Assembly (NCBI RefSeq): GCF_049943335.1
Contig: NZ_JBNFVY010000003.1
Location: 1-64,000, forward strand
Source: JBNFVY01 sp049943335
Lineage (GTDB): Bacteria > Pseudomonadota > Alphaproteobacteria > Rhodobacterales > Rhodobacteraceae
DNA: 64,000 nt
Reading direction: 5' to 3'
Part shown: one piece after another, positions 51,418-60,697 of the stretch
Layout of the letters: the number at the start of each line of letters is the position of its first letter
Numbering within the stretch: position 1 is the first letter of the stretch
Notes under the pieces: generated by a model
The model's input: the letters and a program-made list of their open reading frames with translations, nothing else
Databases searched by the model: none
Told to the model about the DNA's origin: nothing
Program-made: the position numbers and the translations under genes

Positions 51418-53253
51418 CTATGCGTCCGCTGCTTCCAGTTTCTCTAACGCCTTCATCCACAGCGTCTCGGCCCGTTCCATCGCGTCGGAAACCTCGGCGT
51501 ATTTCTTTTGCCAGACCTGCGCTTCGTCGGTGTTCTGGTATATCTTTGGATTGGCCAGTTTCTTGGCCAGCTTGTCGCTCATCTCGGTCAGCTTGGTTAC
51601 GCGCTCTTCACATTTGCGCACCTCGGCGCGCAGGGCCAGCACGGCATCGCGGCTGGGTTTGGCCGGCTTGGGTTTGGCCTTGGTCAGCTTGGCAGGCTTG
51701 TCGCCCTGAAGCAAAAGCTTGCGATACGCTTCCAGATCGTCGGTGTAGGGCGTGACGGTGCCCTTGCCGACCAGCCAGAGCCGATCTGCCACCAGCGACA
51801 ACAGGTGCATGTCGTGGCTGACCAGGACCACCGCGCCGGAATAGTCATTCAGCGCCTCGACCAGTGCCTCGCGGCTTTCGATGTCCAGGTGGTTGGTCGG
51901 TTCGTCCAGGATCAACAGGTGCGGCGCATCCAGCGTGGCCAGCAGCAGTGACAATCGCGCCTTTTGACCGCCCGACAGGCGCCCCACTTCGGTGTCAGCC
52001 TGGTCCGCCCCTAGGCCAAATCCGGCAAGGCGGGCGCGCAGCTTGGTGGGTTCGCGGTCGGGCAGGGCGCGGCGCAAATGGTCCAGCGGCGTTTCGTCCA
52101 GGTGCAATTCGTCGACCTGGTGTTGCGCAAAGAAACCCACGCGCAATTTGGAATGCCGCGTGAATTTTCCGCCCATTGCGGGCAGGCGGTCCGACAGCAG
52201 TTTGGACAGCGTCGACTTGCCTTCGCCATTGCGCCCCAGCAAAGCGATCCGGTCGTCCTGATCGATGCGCAGGTTCAGATTCTGCAGCACGATCGTATCC
52301 CCATACCCCGTCGATCCACCTTCTATGTTGATGATCGGCGGCGACAGTTCTTCGGGCTTGGGAAAGGTAAAGACGGTGCGCGCGGCCTCTTCGGGGGCGG
52401 TGATCGGCTCCATCTTTTCCAGCATTTTCAACCGCGACTGGGCCTGACGTGCCTTGGTGGCCTTGGCGCGAAAGCGGTCGACGAAACTTTGCAGGTGCTC
52501 GCGCCGCGTCTCTTGCTTTTTGGCCTGGGCAGCCTGAACCGCGCGCTGCGCGGCGCGTTGCCGGGCGAACTGGTCATAACCGCCGGCATAGAGCGTGAGC
52601 CCCCGGTTTTCCAGGTGCAGGATATGCCCCACGGCGCGGTTCAAAAGACCCCGGTCGTGGCTGATCACAATCACCGTGTGCGGATAGCGCGCCAAATAGG
52701 TTTCAAGCCACAGCGCGCCTTCCAGATCGAGATAGTTCGTCGGTTCATCCAGCAAGAGCAGATCGGGCGCCGCGAACAGCGCCGCCGCCAAGGCCACCCG
52801 CATCCGCCAGCCGCCCGAAAAGGCGCTGCACGGCATCAACTGCTCTTCGGCGGTAAACCCCAGCCCGCGCAGGATCGACGAGGCGCGCGCCTCGGCGCTC
52901 CAGGCATCGATATCGGCCAGGCGGGTCTGGATTTCGGCGATGCGGCCGGGATCGTCGGCTTCTTCGGCCATGAGGGCCGCGCGTTCGGTGTCGGCCGCCA
53001 GAACGGTGTCCACAAGCGACACGTCATTTCCGGGCACTTCCTGGGCCACGCCGCCGATGCGGGCACGCTGGGGCAGCGATATGGCGCCGCCTTCAAGGGT
53101 CAATTCCCCCCTGATCAGGCGAAACAATGTGGTCTTGCCCGCGCCGTTGCGACCAATAAGACCCACCTTGTGGCCGGTGGGAATGGTGGCACTGGCCCCT
53201 TCGAACAAGGGGCGTCCTTCAACCGAATAGGAAATGTCGGAAATTCGTAGCAT
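51418..53253 (-). CDS. ABC-F family ATPase (Uup/Ettα-like)
   Basis: 611-residue soluble protein with two ABC domains and no membrane segments; ABC-F proteins act on the ribosome. First Walker A GRNGAGKTTLFRL near 36, signature FSGGWRMRVALAAALFAAPDLLLLDEPTNYLD near 145. Second Walker A GRNGEGKSTLSKLL near 345, signature LSGGQKARLSLLLATLDAPHLLILDEPTNHLD near 430. The interdomain linker is charged. A C-terminal coiled coil (about 540-611, VRKCEERVTKLTEMSDKL) favours the Uup/YheS side of the family. Confidence 0.92.
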   Translation of the reverse strand: MLRISDISYSVEGRPLFEGASATIPTGHKVGLIGRNGAGKTTLFRLIRGELTLEGGAISLPQRARIGGVAQEVPGNDVSLVDTVLAADTERAALMAEEADDPGRIAEIQTRLADIDAWSAEARASSILRGLGFTAEEQLMPCSAFSGGWRMRVALAAALFAAPDLLLLDEPTNYLDLEGALWLETYLARYPHTVIVISHDRGLLNRAVGHILHLENRGLTLYAGGYDQFARQRAAQRAVQAAQAKKQETRREHLQSFVDRFRAKATKARQAQSRLKMLEKMEPITAPEEAARTVFTFPKPEELSPPIINIEGGSTGYGDTIVLQNLNLRIDQDDRIALLGRNGEGKSTLSKLLSDRLPAMGGKFTRHSKLRVGFFAQHQVDELHLDETPLDHLRRALPDREPTKLRARLAGFGLGADQADTEVGRLSGGQKARLSLLLATLDAPHLLILDEPTNHLDIESREALVEALNDYSGAVVLVSHDMHLLSLVADRLWLVGKGTVTPYTDDLEAYRKLLLQGDKPAKLTKAKPKPAKPSRDAVLALRAEVRKCEERVTKLTEMSDKLAKKLANPKIYQNTDEAQVWQKKYAEVSDAMERAETLWMKALEKLEAADA

Positions 53254-53295
53254 GGGCGCCGCTTAACAGCGTAGGCGCGGGCGGTCCAGTGCGGA

Positions 53296-53715
53296 TCATG
53301 CGTGGTGCGGGGCGTGCACCGTGGTGATGTGCATGGGGGTCACGCGCAACAGCGCTGCAAAATCGGCCGACGCCGGATCGACCAGCGCCGCGCGGCATTG
53401 TTCGTCTGTGTGAATCGCCCAACCGTACAGGGTGACCAGGGGCGATGCTTCCAATCCAAAATGGGGACGCGCCCGCATGTTCCAATAGAAATCCGGGAAT
53501 TCGGCTTCGCTGACCGCCTCGCGCCAGCCAGCGACACGGGCGACGATGTCTTCCGAGGTGTGACGATAGGGGTGTTCGGACAAGAGCAGGAACTGAAGCG
53601 CCGCAGTGCTGCCCGGCCGCTTGGGGATGCGTGCGAATGGGCCGTGGTCGCCCGGCGGCAGGATCAACGTGTCGGGGCAGTCTGTGCAGTACATCGGACC
53701 ACCATTGTCAAACAT
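53296..53715 (-). CDS. Hypothetical protein, 139 residues
   Basis: I do not recognise the family. The start at 53715 (MFDNGGPMYCTDCPDTLILPPGDHGP) gives 139 residues; the Met at 53694 is an alternative. Soluble, aromatic-rich middle (FPDFYWNMRARPHFGL), CxxC-like pair near residue 10, and a histidine-rich end (HITTVHAPHHA). The His cluster plus Cys pair raises metal binding as a possibility only. Flanked by ABC-F and ndk. Confidence 0.6.
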   Translation of the reverse strand: MFDNGGPMYCTDCPDTLILPPGDHGPFARIPKRPGSTAALQFLLLSEHPYRHTSEDIVARVAGWREAVSEAEFPDFYWNMRARPHFGLEASPLVTLYGWAIHTDEQCRAALVDPASADFAALLRVTPMHITTVHAPHHA

Positions 53716-53881
53716 GTTACGCGCAGTTTCAGATTGCGTCTTCAGATTACGTCGATGCACTGGCGGGAAAAGAACGCCGGAACACGGGTTTTCAAAGAAA
53801 TCCAGTCATGCTAGGGCGGCGCCAGATTTTTGACCGGCGCGGCATGGTGTTGCGCCTTTCTTGAGCAAAGCGAGAACGAGC

Positions 53882-54304
53882 ATGGCCACCGAACGCACCC
53901 TTTCGATCATCAAACCCGATGCCACCCGCCGCAACCTGACCGGCAAGATCAACACCAAATTCGAAGACGCGGGCCTGCGCATCGTGGCGCAAAAGCGTAT
54001 TCACCTGACCAAAGCCCAGGCTGGCCAGTTCTATGCTGTACACAAGGAACGTCCGTTCTTTGACGAGCTGTGCGAATTCATGGCGTCCGAGCCGGTTGTG
54101 GTGCAGGTGCTGGAAGGGGAAGGCGCGATTGCCAAGAACCGCGAAGTCATGGGCGCGACCAACCCGGCCGATGCAGCCCCCGGTACCATCCGCGCTGAAT
54201 TCGCTGAAAGCGTCGGCGAAAATTCGGTGCACGGATCTGATGCCCCGGAAACCGCCAAGGAAGAAATCGCGTATTTCTTTTCGGGTCTTGAACTGGTCGG
54301 CTGA
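53882..54304 (+). CDS. ndk: Nucleoside diphosphate kinase
   Basis: 140 residues from ATG 53882 (MATERTLSIIKPDATRRNLTGK). Phosphotransfer His lies in ENSVHGSDAPETAKEEI near 117. Balances NTP pools by transferring the gamma phosphate of ATP. A few in-frame residues upstream are not conserved. Followed by a strong terminator. Confidence 0.96.
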   Translation: MATERTLSIIKPDATRRNLTGKINTKFEDAGLRIVAQKRIHLTKAQAGQFYAVHKERPFFDELCEFMASEPVVVQVLEGEGAIAKNREVMGATNPADAAPGTIRAEFAESVGENSVHGSDAPETAKEEIAYFFSGLELVG

Positions 54305-54322
54305 TCGAATGATCCAAACCTA

Positions 54323-54355
54323 AAAAAGGGCCGCTCCCTGTGGGCGGCCCTTTTT
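54323..54355. terminator. Terminator after ndk
   Basis: AAAAAGGGCCGC / GCGGCCCTTTTT stem with 9-nt loop, ending in a run of Ts, 18 bp after the ndk stop. A-run on the other arm also serves the convergent DUF4112 gene. Confidence 0.88.
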
Positions 54356-54366
54356 CTATGCGGTCT

Positions 54367-54780
54367 CTATGCTATTTCGCCCTGGCGCGGCGGCGAGGGG
54401 ACATGTGTGTCGCGGTGCAGGCGCGTCCGCTCGACATGGGTCTTCAGCAAGGCCACGTTGCGGCGGTTCGCCTTGAACCCGACGTCGAAAATGTCACCGA
54501 TCAGGGGAACCGTGCCGATCACCCAGTCAATCCCTGCGTTCAGCCCCATGCGGGCTTTGATGTGCAGGGGCGCTCCCAGCTTGTGGGCACGGTAAATGAT
54601 GTACCCGGTCGGCGCCAGTGTGGCCGCATCGCCAACCCCGGGAAGCAGCCCCAGCAGCGAATCCCAACCAAAGCGGATATTGGTGCCGGGCAGGCGCAAC
54701 GCGCTGTCCATGCGAACGGCCAGACGTTCCAGCCGTTCGACTTCATGGTCGCCGTGCAGGGTGTCTTGGGCCGTCGCCAT
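54367..54780 (-). CDS. DUF4112 domain protein
   Basis: 137 residues from ATG 54780 (MATAQDTLHGDHEVERLERLAVRMDSALRLPGTNIRFGWDSLLGLLPGVGD). DUF4112 core with hydrophobic segments LLPGVGDAATLAPTGYIIYRA and GLNAGIDWVIGTVPLIGDIFDVGFKANRRN. Its ATG overlaps the stop of the upstream Pmp3 gene (TAATG), so the two small membrane proteins are translationally coupled. Function unknown. Confidence 0.85.
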   Translation of the reverse strand: MATAQDTLHGDHEVERLERLAVRMDSALRLPGTNIRFGWDSLLGLLPGVGDAATLAPTGYIIYRAHKLGAPLHIKARMGLNAGIDWVIGTVPLIGDIFDVGFKANRRNVALLKTHVERTRLHRDTHVPSPPRQGEIA

Positions 54781-54959
54781 TACACCGGCTGACTTTGTTG
54801 CGGGCGGGACGCGATGATATAGATGGCGTGAACGATCCCCGGGATATAGCCCAGAATGGTCAGCAGGATGTTCAGCCAGAAATGTTTGCCGATGCCCACC
54901 TGCAGGAAAACGCCCAGCGGGGGCAGGATGATGGCGGCGATAATGCGAATAATGTCCAT
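54780..54959 (-). CDS. YqaE/Pmp3-family small membrane protein
   Basis: 59 residues (MDIIRIIAAIILPPLGVFLQ, then VGIGKHFWLNILLTILGYIP, then GIVHAIYIIASRPQQSQPV). Two transmembrane helices with the family signature ILPPLGVFLQVG and LGYIPGIVHAIY. Pmp3/YqaE proteins are associated with cation homeostasis and membrane stress. GGAGACGACC lies upstream of the ATG on the minus strand. Coupled to DUF4112. Confidence 0.93.
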   Translation of the reverse strand: MDIIRIIAAIILPPLGVFLQVGIGKHFWLNILLTILGYIPGIVHAIYIIASRPQQSQPV

Positions 54960-55023
54960 TGGTCGTCTCCACGTTATGTTTGTTCATGGATGTAACGGGT
55001 TGGCAGACGAAATGGTTCCAACT

Positions 55024-55350
55024 TTATTCGCTTGGGCGCACGCCGATCTGGTCCAGAATGCGCTCAATCCTGTTTGAGTCTGGCGGGGCATCGGCCTTGA
55101 GCGCGTCGAACCGGCGACGCAACGCGGCCTTTTCGTCACCTGTGCAATCGTCCCAAGGGCGCCCCTGAAGACCCATTGCCAAGGCGTAATACCCGATGAA
55201 ATGGGGCCGCACACCAACTGCAATCAACTTGCGATAGGCCTCATCTGGGCCGAGCGCAAAGAGTTGCTCGGCGCTGGTGACACCCGCGCGGCTGAAATCG
55301 CGTTCCATGGCCGGGCCAAGGTTGCGAATGCTAGAGATCGGTGCCGTCAT
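55024..55350 (-). CDS. TfoX C-terminal domain protein
   Basis: 108 residues from ATG 55350 (MTAPISSIRNLGPAMERDFSRAGVTSAEQLFALGPDEAYRKLI); a Met three codons upstream is equally possible. Matches the helix-hairpin-helix-like TfoX C-terminal domain alone; the N-terminal TfoX domain of the Sxy competence regulator is absent, as is common for stand-alone versions. Role in competence not implied. Confidence 0.84.
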   Translation of the reverse strand: MTAPISSIRNLGPAMERDFSRAGVTSAEQLFALGPDEAYRKLIAVGVRPHFIGYYALAMGLQGRPWDDCTGDEKAALRRRFDALKADAPPDSNRIERILDQIGVRPSE

Positions 55351-55388
55351 GGTGCGCATATTGACACGGGCGCGACCGCGCAATCAAC

Positions 55389-55484
55389 TCAGATCGATGC
55401 CCAGTCGGTGATCGGCTTGGGCGGTGGTTTGGGCGCTGGCGGTTTGCCTTGCGCGATGGGTTTCGGGTTTGGAATGGCTCGCAT
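55389..55484 (-). CDS. Possible 31-residue proline/lysine-rich peptide
   Basis: ATG 55484, reading MRAIPNPKPIAQGKPPAPKP then PPKPITDWASI and stop. AAGGAGAC sits 7 bp before the ATG, an excellent ribosome-binding site. Composition is a Pro-rich basic chain unlikely to fold alone. No family known. The strong RBS is the main evidence; a 12-bp palindrome lies about 90 bp upstream. Confidence 0.4.
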   Translation of the reverse strand: MRAIPNPKPIAQGKPPAPKPPPKPITDWASI

Positions 55485-55572
55485 CTGCCGTCTCCTTTTT
55501 GAAACATGCCCCACTCGGAACTCTACTTGGCCCCTTTACACGACAAGCCTGTCTATGCGGGGGGCGCTTGGT

Positions 55573-55584
55573 CAAGTTAACTTG
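55573..55584. promoter_or_regulatory. Perfect 12-bp palindrome upstream of the proline-rich ORF
   Basis: CAAGTTAACTTG, in the intergenic region between icd's terminator and the 31-codon ORF. Could be an operator; no regulator assigned. Confidence 0.35.
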
Positions 55585-55718
55585 GTGGTTTTGTCGGAAG
55601 GCGGGTCTGGAGTGTGACAATCCCGTGCCAAAAACCGCAAATTGGAAACAATAACCCGAGATTACCGCAGGACTGTTAACCAGTTGGCAAGGCCGCGTGC
55701 GATGCGCACACAAAGAAA

Positions 55719-55746
55719 AACGCCCGCAGAAAGACCTGCGGGCGTT
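55719..55746 (-). terminator. Terminator of icd
   Basis: On the minus strand the perfect 11-bp stem AACGCCCGCAG / CTGCGGGCGTT (6-nt loop) runs into TTTTTCTTT, 24 bp after the icd stop. Confidence 0.88.
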
Positions 55747-55770
55747 CCAGTGCGTTGGGGTGTGGCGTGA

Positions 55771-57954
55771 TCAGCCGATGATGGCGTTCAGCGTTGCCGA
55801 GGGGCGCATGACAGCGGCAGTCTTGGCCGGGTCGGGTTTGTAATACCCGCCCAGATCGACCGGTTTGCCTTCGCCCGCGTGCAGTTCGGACAGGATCTGG
55901 CTTTCCTTGGCGCCCAGCTGTTCGGCGATCGGGGCGAAATGGGCTGCCAGCTCGGCGTCGTCCGTTTGCGCCGCCAAGGCCTCGGCCCAGTAGCGCGCGA
56001 ACCAGTAGTGCGAGGTCCGGTTGTCATTCTGGCCGACCTTGCGTTCGGGGCTGTTGCCATTCAGCAGGACCTTTTGCGTGGCTTGCTCAACGGCGGCGCC
56101 CAGCACGCCGGCCTTCTTGTCGCCTTTCGCTTCAAGGAACTTGTAGCTTTCGCCAAGCGCACAGAATTCCCCCAGGCTGTCCCACCGCAGGTGGTTTTCA
56201 TCCAACAGTTGCTGCACGTGCTTGGGGGCCGAGCCGCCTGCACCGGTTTCAAAGAGCCCGCCGCCCTGCATCAGTGACACGATCGACAGCATCTTGGCCG
56301 AGGTGCCCAGTTCCAGGATCGGGAACAGGTCTGTCAGATAGTCGCGCAGCACGTTCCCGGTGATGGTGACGACATCCTCGCCGGCGACCATGTGTTCCAG
56401 CGTGAACCGCGTGGCTTCGCGCGGCGCCATGATCGGGATGTCCATCCCGGCCTCTTTCAGCGCGGGTTCGATATATTTGATCAACTCGGCGTCATGGGCG
56501 CGGTTTGCGTCCAGCCAGAACGCGCCCAGACCGGTGGCCTTGACGCGGCGAATGCCCAACTGAATCCAGTCGTCGATCGGGGCTTTCCGGGCCGTGGCCG
56601 AGCGCCAGATATCGCCGGGTTCCACAGCATGTTCGTGCAGCACCTCACCGTTGGCCAGAACGATGCGCACGGTGCCCTTGGACGCAAGTTCGAACGTCGT
56701 GGGGTGGCTGCCGTATTCTTCGGCCTTCTGGGCCATCAGGCCCACGTTCGACACCGCACCCGCCGTGGTCACGTCCAGCTTGCCGTTCTGTTTGAAGAAC
56801 TCGATCGTTTCATCATAGACGGGCGCATAGCTGTTGTCGGGGATACAGCACTTGCTCGGCGCAGGTTCGCCGTCCGGGCCCCAGCCGATGCCGCCCGCGC
56901 GAATCACTGCGGGCATCGAGGCGTCGATGATCACGTCCGAGGGCACGTGCAGGTTGGTGATCCCCTTGTCCGAATTCACCATGTAAAGCGGCGGTCTGGA
57001 TGCCATGGCCGCTTTCAGGTCGGCCTCCATTTCCGCGTTGCCCGCAATGGCCGCTTCCAGTGCGGCGATGCCTGAATTCGGGTTCCAGTCCAGCTTGTCG
57101 CCGTATTTGGCAATGAAATCCTCCAGCCAGACCGACACGAAATGCCCGAAAATGATCGGGTCCGATACTTTCATCATCGTGGCTTTCAGATGGACCGAAA
57201 ACAGCACACCCGGTTCCATGCTGGCGATCTCGGCCTTGATGAAATCGCGCAAGGTGGCAACCGACAGGAATGTGGCGTCGACAATGGTGCCTTCGTCATA
57301 GCTCAGGTCGTCTTTGAGCACGGTTTCGTTGCCCGAGGTATCGGTAAAGGTGATCTTGGCCGCGCCAGCCTGGGCTGCGGTGATCGTCGCCGATTTTTCA
57401 TTGGCGAAGAAATCGTTTCCCGGCATCGAAGCGACAGTGGTCTTGCTGTCCGAATCCCAGTCCCCCATCGAATGGGGGTTGGCCTTGGCATATTCCTTGA
57501 CGGCCTTGGCCGCGCGCCGGTCCGAATTGCCTTCGCGCAGCACCGGGTTTACGGCCGAACCCTTGATCGTGTCATACCGGGCGCGGATGTCTTTTTCTTC
57601 GTCTGTCTGCGGGTCGGTGGGATAATCGGGAATGGCGTAGCCCTGCGCCTGCAGTTCCTTGATCGCCGCCTCCAGTTGGGGAACAGACGCCGAGATGTTC
57701 GGCAGTTTGATCACGTTGGCGTCGGGCGTTTTCACAAGAGCGCCCAGTTCGGCCAGATCGTCCGACTGTTTCTGATCTTCGGGAAGCAGGTCGTTGAATG
57801 CGGCAAGGATGCGCGCCGCGACCGAGATGTTGCGCGTTTCGACATCGATGCCAGCTGGCGCGGAAAAGGAACGGATGATCGGCAGCAGCGAGGCGCTGGC
57901 AAGTTCGGGGGCTTCGTCGACGGTGGTGTAGATGATGTCGGGGGTCTTGGCCAT
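55771..57954 (-). CDS. icd: NADP-dependent isocitrate dehydrogenase, monomeric type
   Basis: 727 residues, the typical length of the ~80 kDa monomeric IDH, unrelated in length to the 400-residue homodimeric enzyme. Characteristic stretches: FSAPAGIDVETRNISVAARILAAF at 30-53, the substrate loop MGDWDSDSKTTVASMPGNDFFANEKS near 157-182, KATMMKVSDPIIFGH near 253, and TSHYWFARYWAEALA near 648. TCA-cycle step giving NADPH and 2-oxoglutarate. It is the last housekeeping gene before the accessory island. Confidence 0.96.
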   Translation of the reverse strand: MAKTPDIIYTTVDEAPELASASLLPIIRSFSAPAGIDVETRNISVAARILAAFNDLLPEDQKQSDDLAELGALVKTPDANVIKLPNISASVPQLEAAIKELQAQGYAIPDYPTDPQTDEEKDIRARYDTIKGSAVNPVLREGNSDRRAAKAVKEYAKANPHSMGDWDSDSKTTVASMPGNDFFANEKSATITAAQAGAAKITFTDTSGNETVLKDDLSYDEGTIVDATFLSVATLRDFIKAEIASMEPGVLFSVHLKATMMKVSDPIIFGHFVSVWLEDFIAKYGDKLDWNPNSGIAALEAAIAGNAEMEADLKAAMASRPPLYMVNSDKGITNLHVPSDVIIDASMPAVIRAGGIGWGPDGEPAPSKCCIPDNSYAPVYDETIEFFKQNGKLDVTTAGAVSNVGLMAQKAEEYGSHPTTFELASKGTVRIVLANGEVLHEHAVEPGDIWRSATARKAPIDDWIQLGIRRVKATGLGAFWLDANRAHDAELIKYIEPALKEAGMDIPIMAPREATRFTLEHMVAGEDVVTITGNVLRDYLTDLFPILELGTSAKMLSIVSLMQGGGLFETGAGGSAPKHVQQLLDENHLRWDSLGEFCALGESYKFLEAKGDKKAGVLGAAVEQATQKVLLNGNSPERKVGQNDNRTSHYWFARYWAEALAAQTDDAELAAHFAPIAEQLGAKESQILSELHAGEGKPVDLGGYYKPDPAKTAAVMRPSATLNAIIG

Positions 57955-58419
57955 GGTGGTCGCCTTTTTGTCCGTGTTACGGGGGCCGCGCGGATCGTTC
58001 GACGCGGGGTTGCCCCCGCTTACTTTGGCACGGGCCGCAAGTCAATGTGTGCGACGGTATACAATGGTGGATGCCGCCGAGGAAAACTGCGAAAAAGGTG
58101 CCAACACCGCCCCACATGCCCGGGCAGAGCGCGTCTGTCGAAGAAACCGGCAAAGTTCCGCGGCGCGACTGGGTTGCGCTGCCAGACTGGATCGTGAAAG
58201 CCTGTCTTGCTGATTTGCTGGCAGTGGGGCAATCGCATGTCGATGTGTTCAAGCGGGCGCGTGAGACCGACGATTACCCGCGCGGGCAGTTTGGCCCCGC
58301 AACCCTTGCCCCGATCGGTTTTGTTGCGCAAATCGGGGTGTGAGCGGACTTGTCCTTTCCGCGGACGGACCGATACGCCGAATAATCCGATCGATGAAAG
58401 TGGGACGACAATCAGGTCT
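57955..58419. other. Intergenic boundary region, icd promoter and island edge
   Basis: 465 bp. The icd promoter must lie at the left. The only open frame worth noting is the 90-codon plus-strand one listed at 58071. No repeat matching the tRNA-Asn 3' end, as an att site would require, was spotted here. Confidence 0.4.
58071..58343 (+). CDS. Possible hypothetical protein, 90 residues
   Basis: MPPRKTAKKVPTPPHMPGQS, then RRDWVALPDWIVKACLADLL and HVDVFKRARETDDYPRGQFG. Reasonable amphipathic pattern in the middle, but codon use is mixed and the antisense frame is also open. No family recognised; may be a relic. Confidence 0.25.
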   Translation: MPPRKTAKKVPTPPHMPGQSASVEETGKVPRRDWVALPDWIVKACLADLLAVGQSHVDVFKRARETDDYPRGQFGPATLAPIGFVAQIGV

Positions 58420-60525
58420 TCATCCCTTTGCTTCAGGTCGTAAGCTGATCTGAAGGTCGCGCAAATCGATGGCATCGTCCGCGGTGTCTATACCATCGAG
58501 AAAGGATAGAAGATCGTCTTGCCGCGGTTGGCCAAACGCCAGCCGGTAAAGCGCAACAGATCGTTTCAGCCACCCAAGCAGCGTAGCTTCGCGGCTGTAG
58601 GGCAGGGATAGCGCGTAACGTTCGATGCAGACATCCCCGTCGAGCAACCAGAAAGGTTCCAAATCGCCAGGGCGTTCCGCCTGACGGTGCGCGGTTTGGA
58701 ACAAGTTTTGCCACGGGTCGGCTATAGGGCCGGGGCGGTGCAAGGTGTGGGCGTATCTGGATGCGAGGTTGAGCCGGACGGCATGGTTTTTGTAGCGGTG
58801 AACGCGGCCTTCGCGTTGCTCCAGATCAACGGGATTTGACGGCAGGTTCCAATGTACAATGCGGTGGCAATAGGGGTGGAAATCCAGCCCTTCCTGCCCG
58901 ACTGATGTCGAAGCCAGGACAAAGGGCCTGAAAGGGGAATTAAAGGCGGTACGGACAGTCTCGGTGCGTTGCACAACACCATCTTCCTGGCCGCCTTGCA
59001 GCAAGCGTGTTGCGAAACGGCCCCGCATGCGAATCGCTGGCTGAATATCGATCTGCCCGCGTTTGATGCGATATTGTTTGATCTCGATCTGTGCAGGTTT
59101 GAGCGAGAGCGCATCGTCGATGACTGCGGCAATCGATCCCACTGCTTGGGTCGGAGCTGCGTCCAAAAGCCCTTCGGCCTCGACGAGGATATGAACATAC
59201 TCGTCCATCACGGATTGCAGGTCATGGCTGGCGCAATGATCCAGTACCGACTGCCAGTAAACCTCATCGCTGGCACTGCGAAGCAAAGCCTGGCTTTCGG
59301 GCTGATTGAACAGCCCTCGAAATGCCATGCCGATCCTTGCAGCCGCGTTCAATATGGCAGGGTCGTCGTATCCGAGATCGGGGGCAATGCGGTGAAGGGC
59401 ACGTAGCGCACATGTCGCCGGACTGCCCAAGGCCAGATCGGTCAGATGGTCCAAAAGGCTGTCGTTGTCAGGTTGCCCAATAAGATGATCTGCGTTCGCG
59501 GCGTCACGCAGGGCAGACACATGGTCGTGCCAGCTTTCCTGTCCATCGTCGCGGATGATATCGGACAGAAGGCGCCCGCGCGCCAACCAGGACTGATAGG
59601 GCGCATGTGCCACGTCAAGTGATGCGGCACAGGCCCAATCCCAGTTTGTGATACGGTCGGCGTCAGGATCTTTGACTTCATTTTCACGCGTGCCGGTGAA
59701 ATGTCGCCCGGTGACTCCGCCGCGCTGAACAGCCCGTAGTCTGCCAAGAATGCTGTGGGCGTGATCCTTGACCCGTGCGCGAACCTGTGCGCGCATGGCT
59801 GCCGCGTCGGGCAGGGGCGCGCGGCTTCGGAAAATCTCCAGCGGGTCGGCCGCCGCAGCGAGCGTCGGTGAAGGGATCACCAGAGGAAGCGCCCGTAACC
59901 CCGTCAGGCGGCTTTTGGTGCGCCGGAAGCTTAACGGCTGGCTTTGTTTGCGAAACGCATCCGAATAGCGATGGTTCAATCCGTTCATCCCCATTGCGCG
60001 CTCGCTGTCATAGGACAGCAAGGCCGCGATGGCATCGGGCACCATGGCCCATTGCGAAAAAACCAACAGTTTGCTGGCCGAAACGCGTGGCCCGAAATAC
60101 GGCAAGCTGGGCGGCATCCAAAGGCGTTTCGCCATGTCGTCTTGAAAGGCGATTGTTTTCAACGCACGCATCCGGCCATTGTTTTCGGGAACCGGGCGAT
60201 AATTTTCGACGTCTTCAATGTTGATTTGCGCCGATTTGGCTGCCCGGATGGCATTTGTCAAAGCCTCTGATGGCGCGTCTTTCAGGTGATCCAGTCGCTG
60301 CCCCAGCTTGTAGTCGCGCAAAAAGCTGAGCAGATACGGCGCGGATTTCCAGTATTCTACAGTGCCCGGGGCATCCGCCGCGGCCGCTATATGGGCAACG
60401 GCGCGGGCCTCGATCAGATCGGCGGGTTCTACGGATATCGGTACGTCGACGTCGCGTATCATGGCGTCACGTTGTTCGGTTTCCGAAACACGTTCGGTTC
60501 GGGCGATAACTTGGCGCAACGTTCC
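58420..60525 (-). pseudogene. 5'-truncated defence-type SNF2/DEAD-like helicase
   Basis: About 700 codons that match the second half of a large superfamily 2 helicase. Recognisable parts: RTERVSETEQRDAMI at the beginning (the segment that follows the ATPase domain), SASKLLVFSQWAMVPDAIAALL (start of the second RecA domain), motif V STSVGQEGLDFHPYCH (near 58900) and motif VI DLEQREGRVHRYKNHAV (near 58810). The 3' end reads naturally to RRSVALYRLAFGQPRQDDLL. There is no Walker A or DEAH motif anywhere upstream. The frame continues to 60804, but those 93 codons are antisense to a phage gene. Probably inactive. No partner defence gene remains. Confidence 0.75.
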
Positions 60526-60535
60526 TTCGATCACC

Positions 60536-60697
60536 GTCGCCGAGACGCTGGGGCTGGACGCCACGGCGGACCGCAAGCGCATCAAGAAAATGATCGAGGC
60601 GTGGCTGAAATCCGGGGCTTTGAAAAAGGTCAAGATACCGGACGCAAAGCGCATGGAACGCCCCTGTTTGGAGGTAGGCGAATGGGCAACCCAATGA
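60536..60697 (+). pseudogene. C-terminal remnant of a phage-type AAA/primase replication protein
   Basis: The plus-strand reading TVAETLGLDATADRKRIKKM, ALKKVKIPDAKRMERPCLEV and GEWATQ-stop resembles the C-terminus of RepA/AAA25-type ATPases of alphaproteobacterial prophages, which end in a winged-helix-like tail and VGEWA. Only about 53 codons survive; upstream the frame reads through the opposite helicase fragment. Evidence is resemblance to remembered family ends, so moderate. Confidence 0.55.

Noticed and set aside
58020..58475. 151-codon minus-strand frame between icd and the helicase
   Set aside because: Overlaps the helicase end and the plus-strand candidate, has no domain, and its end reaches into the icd promoter.
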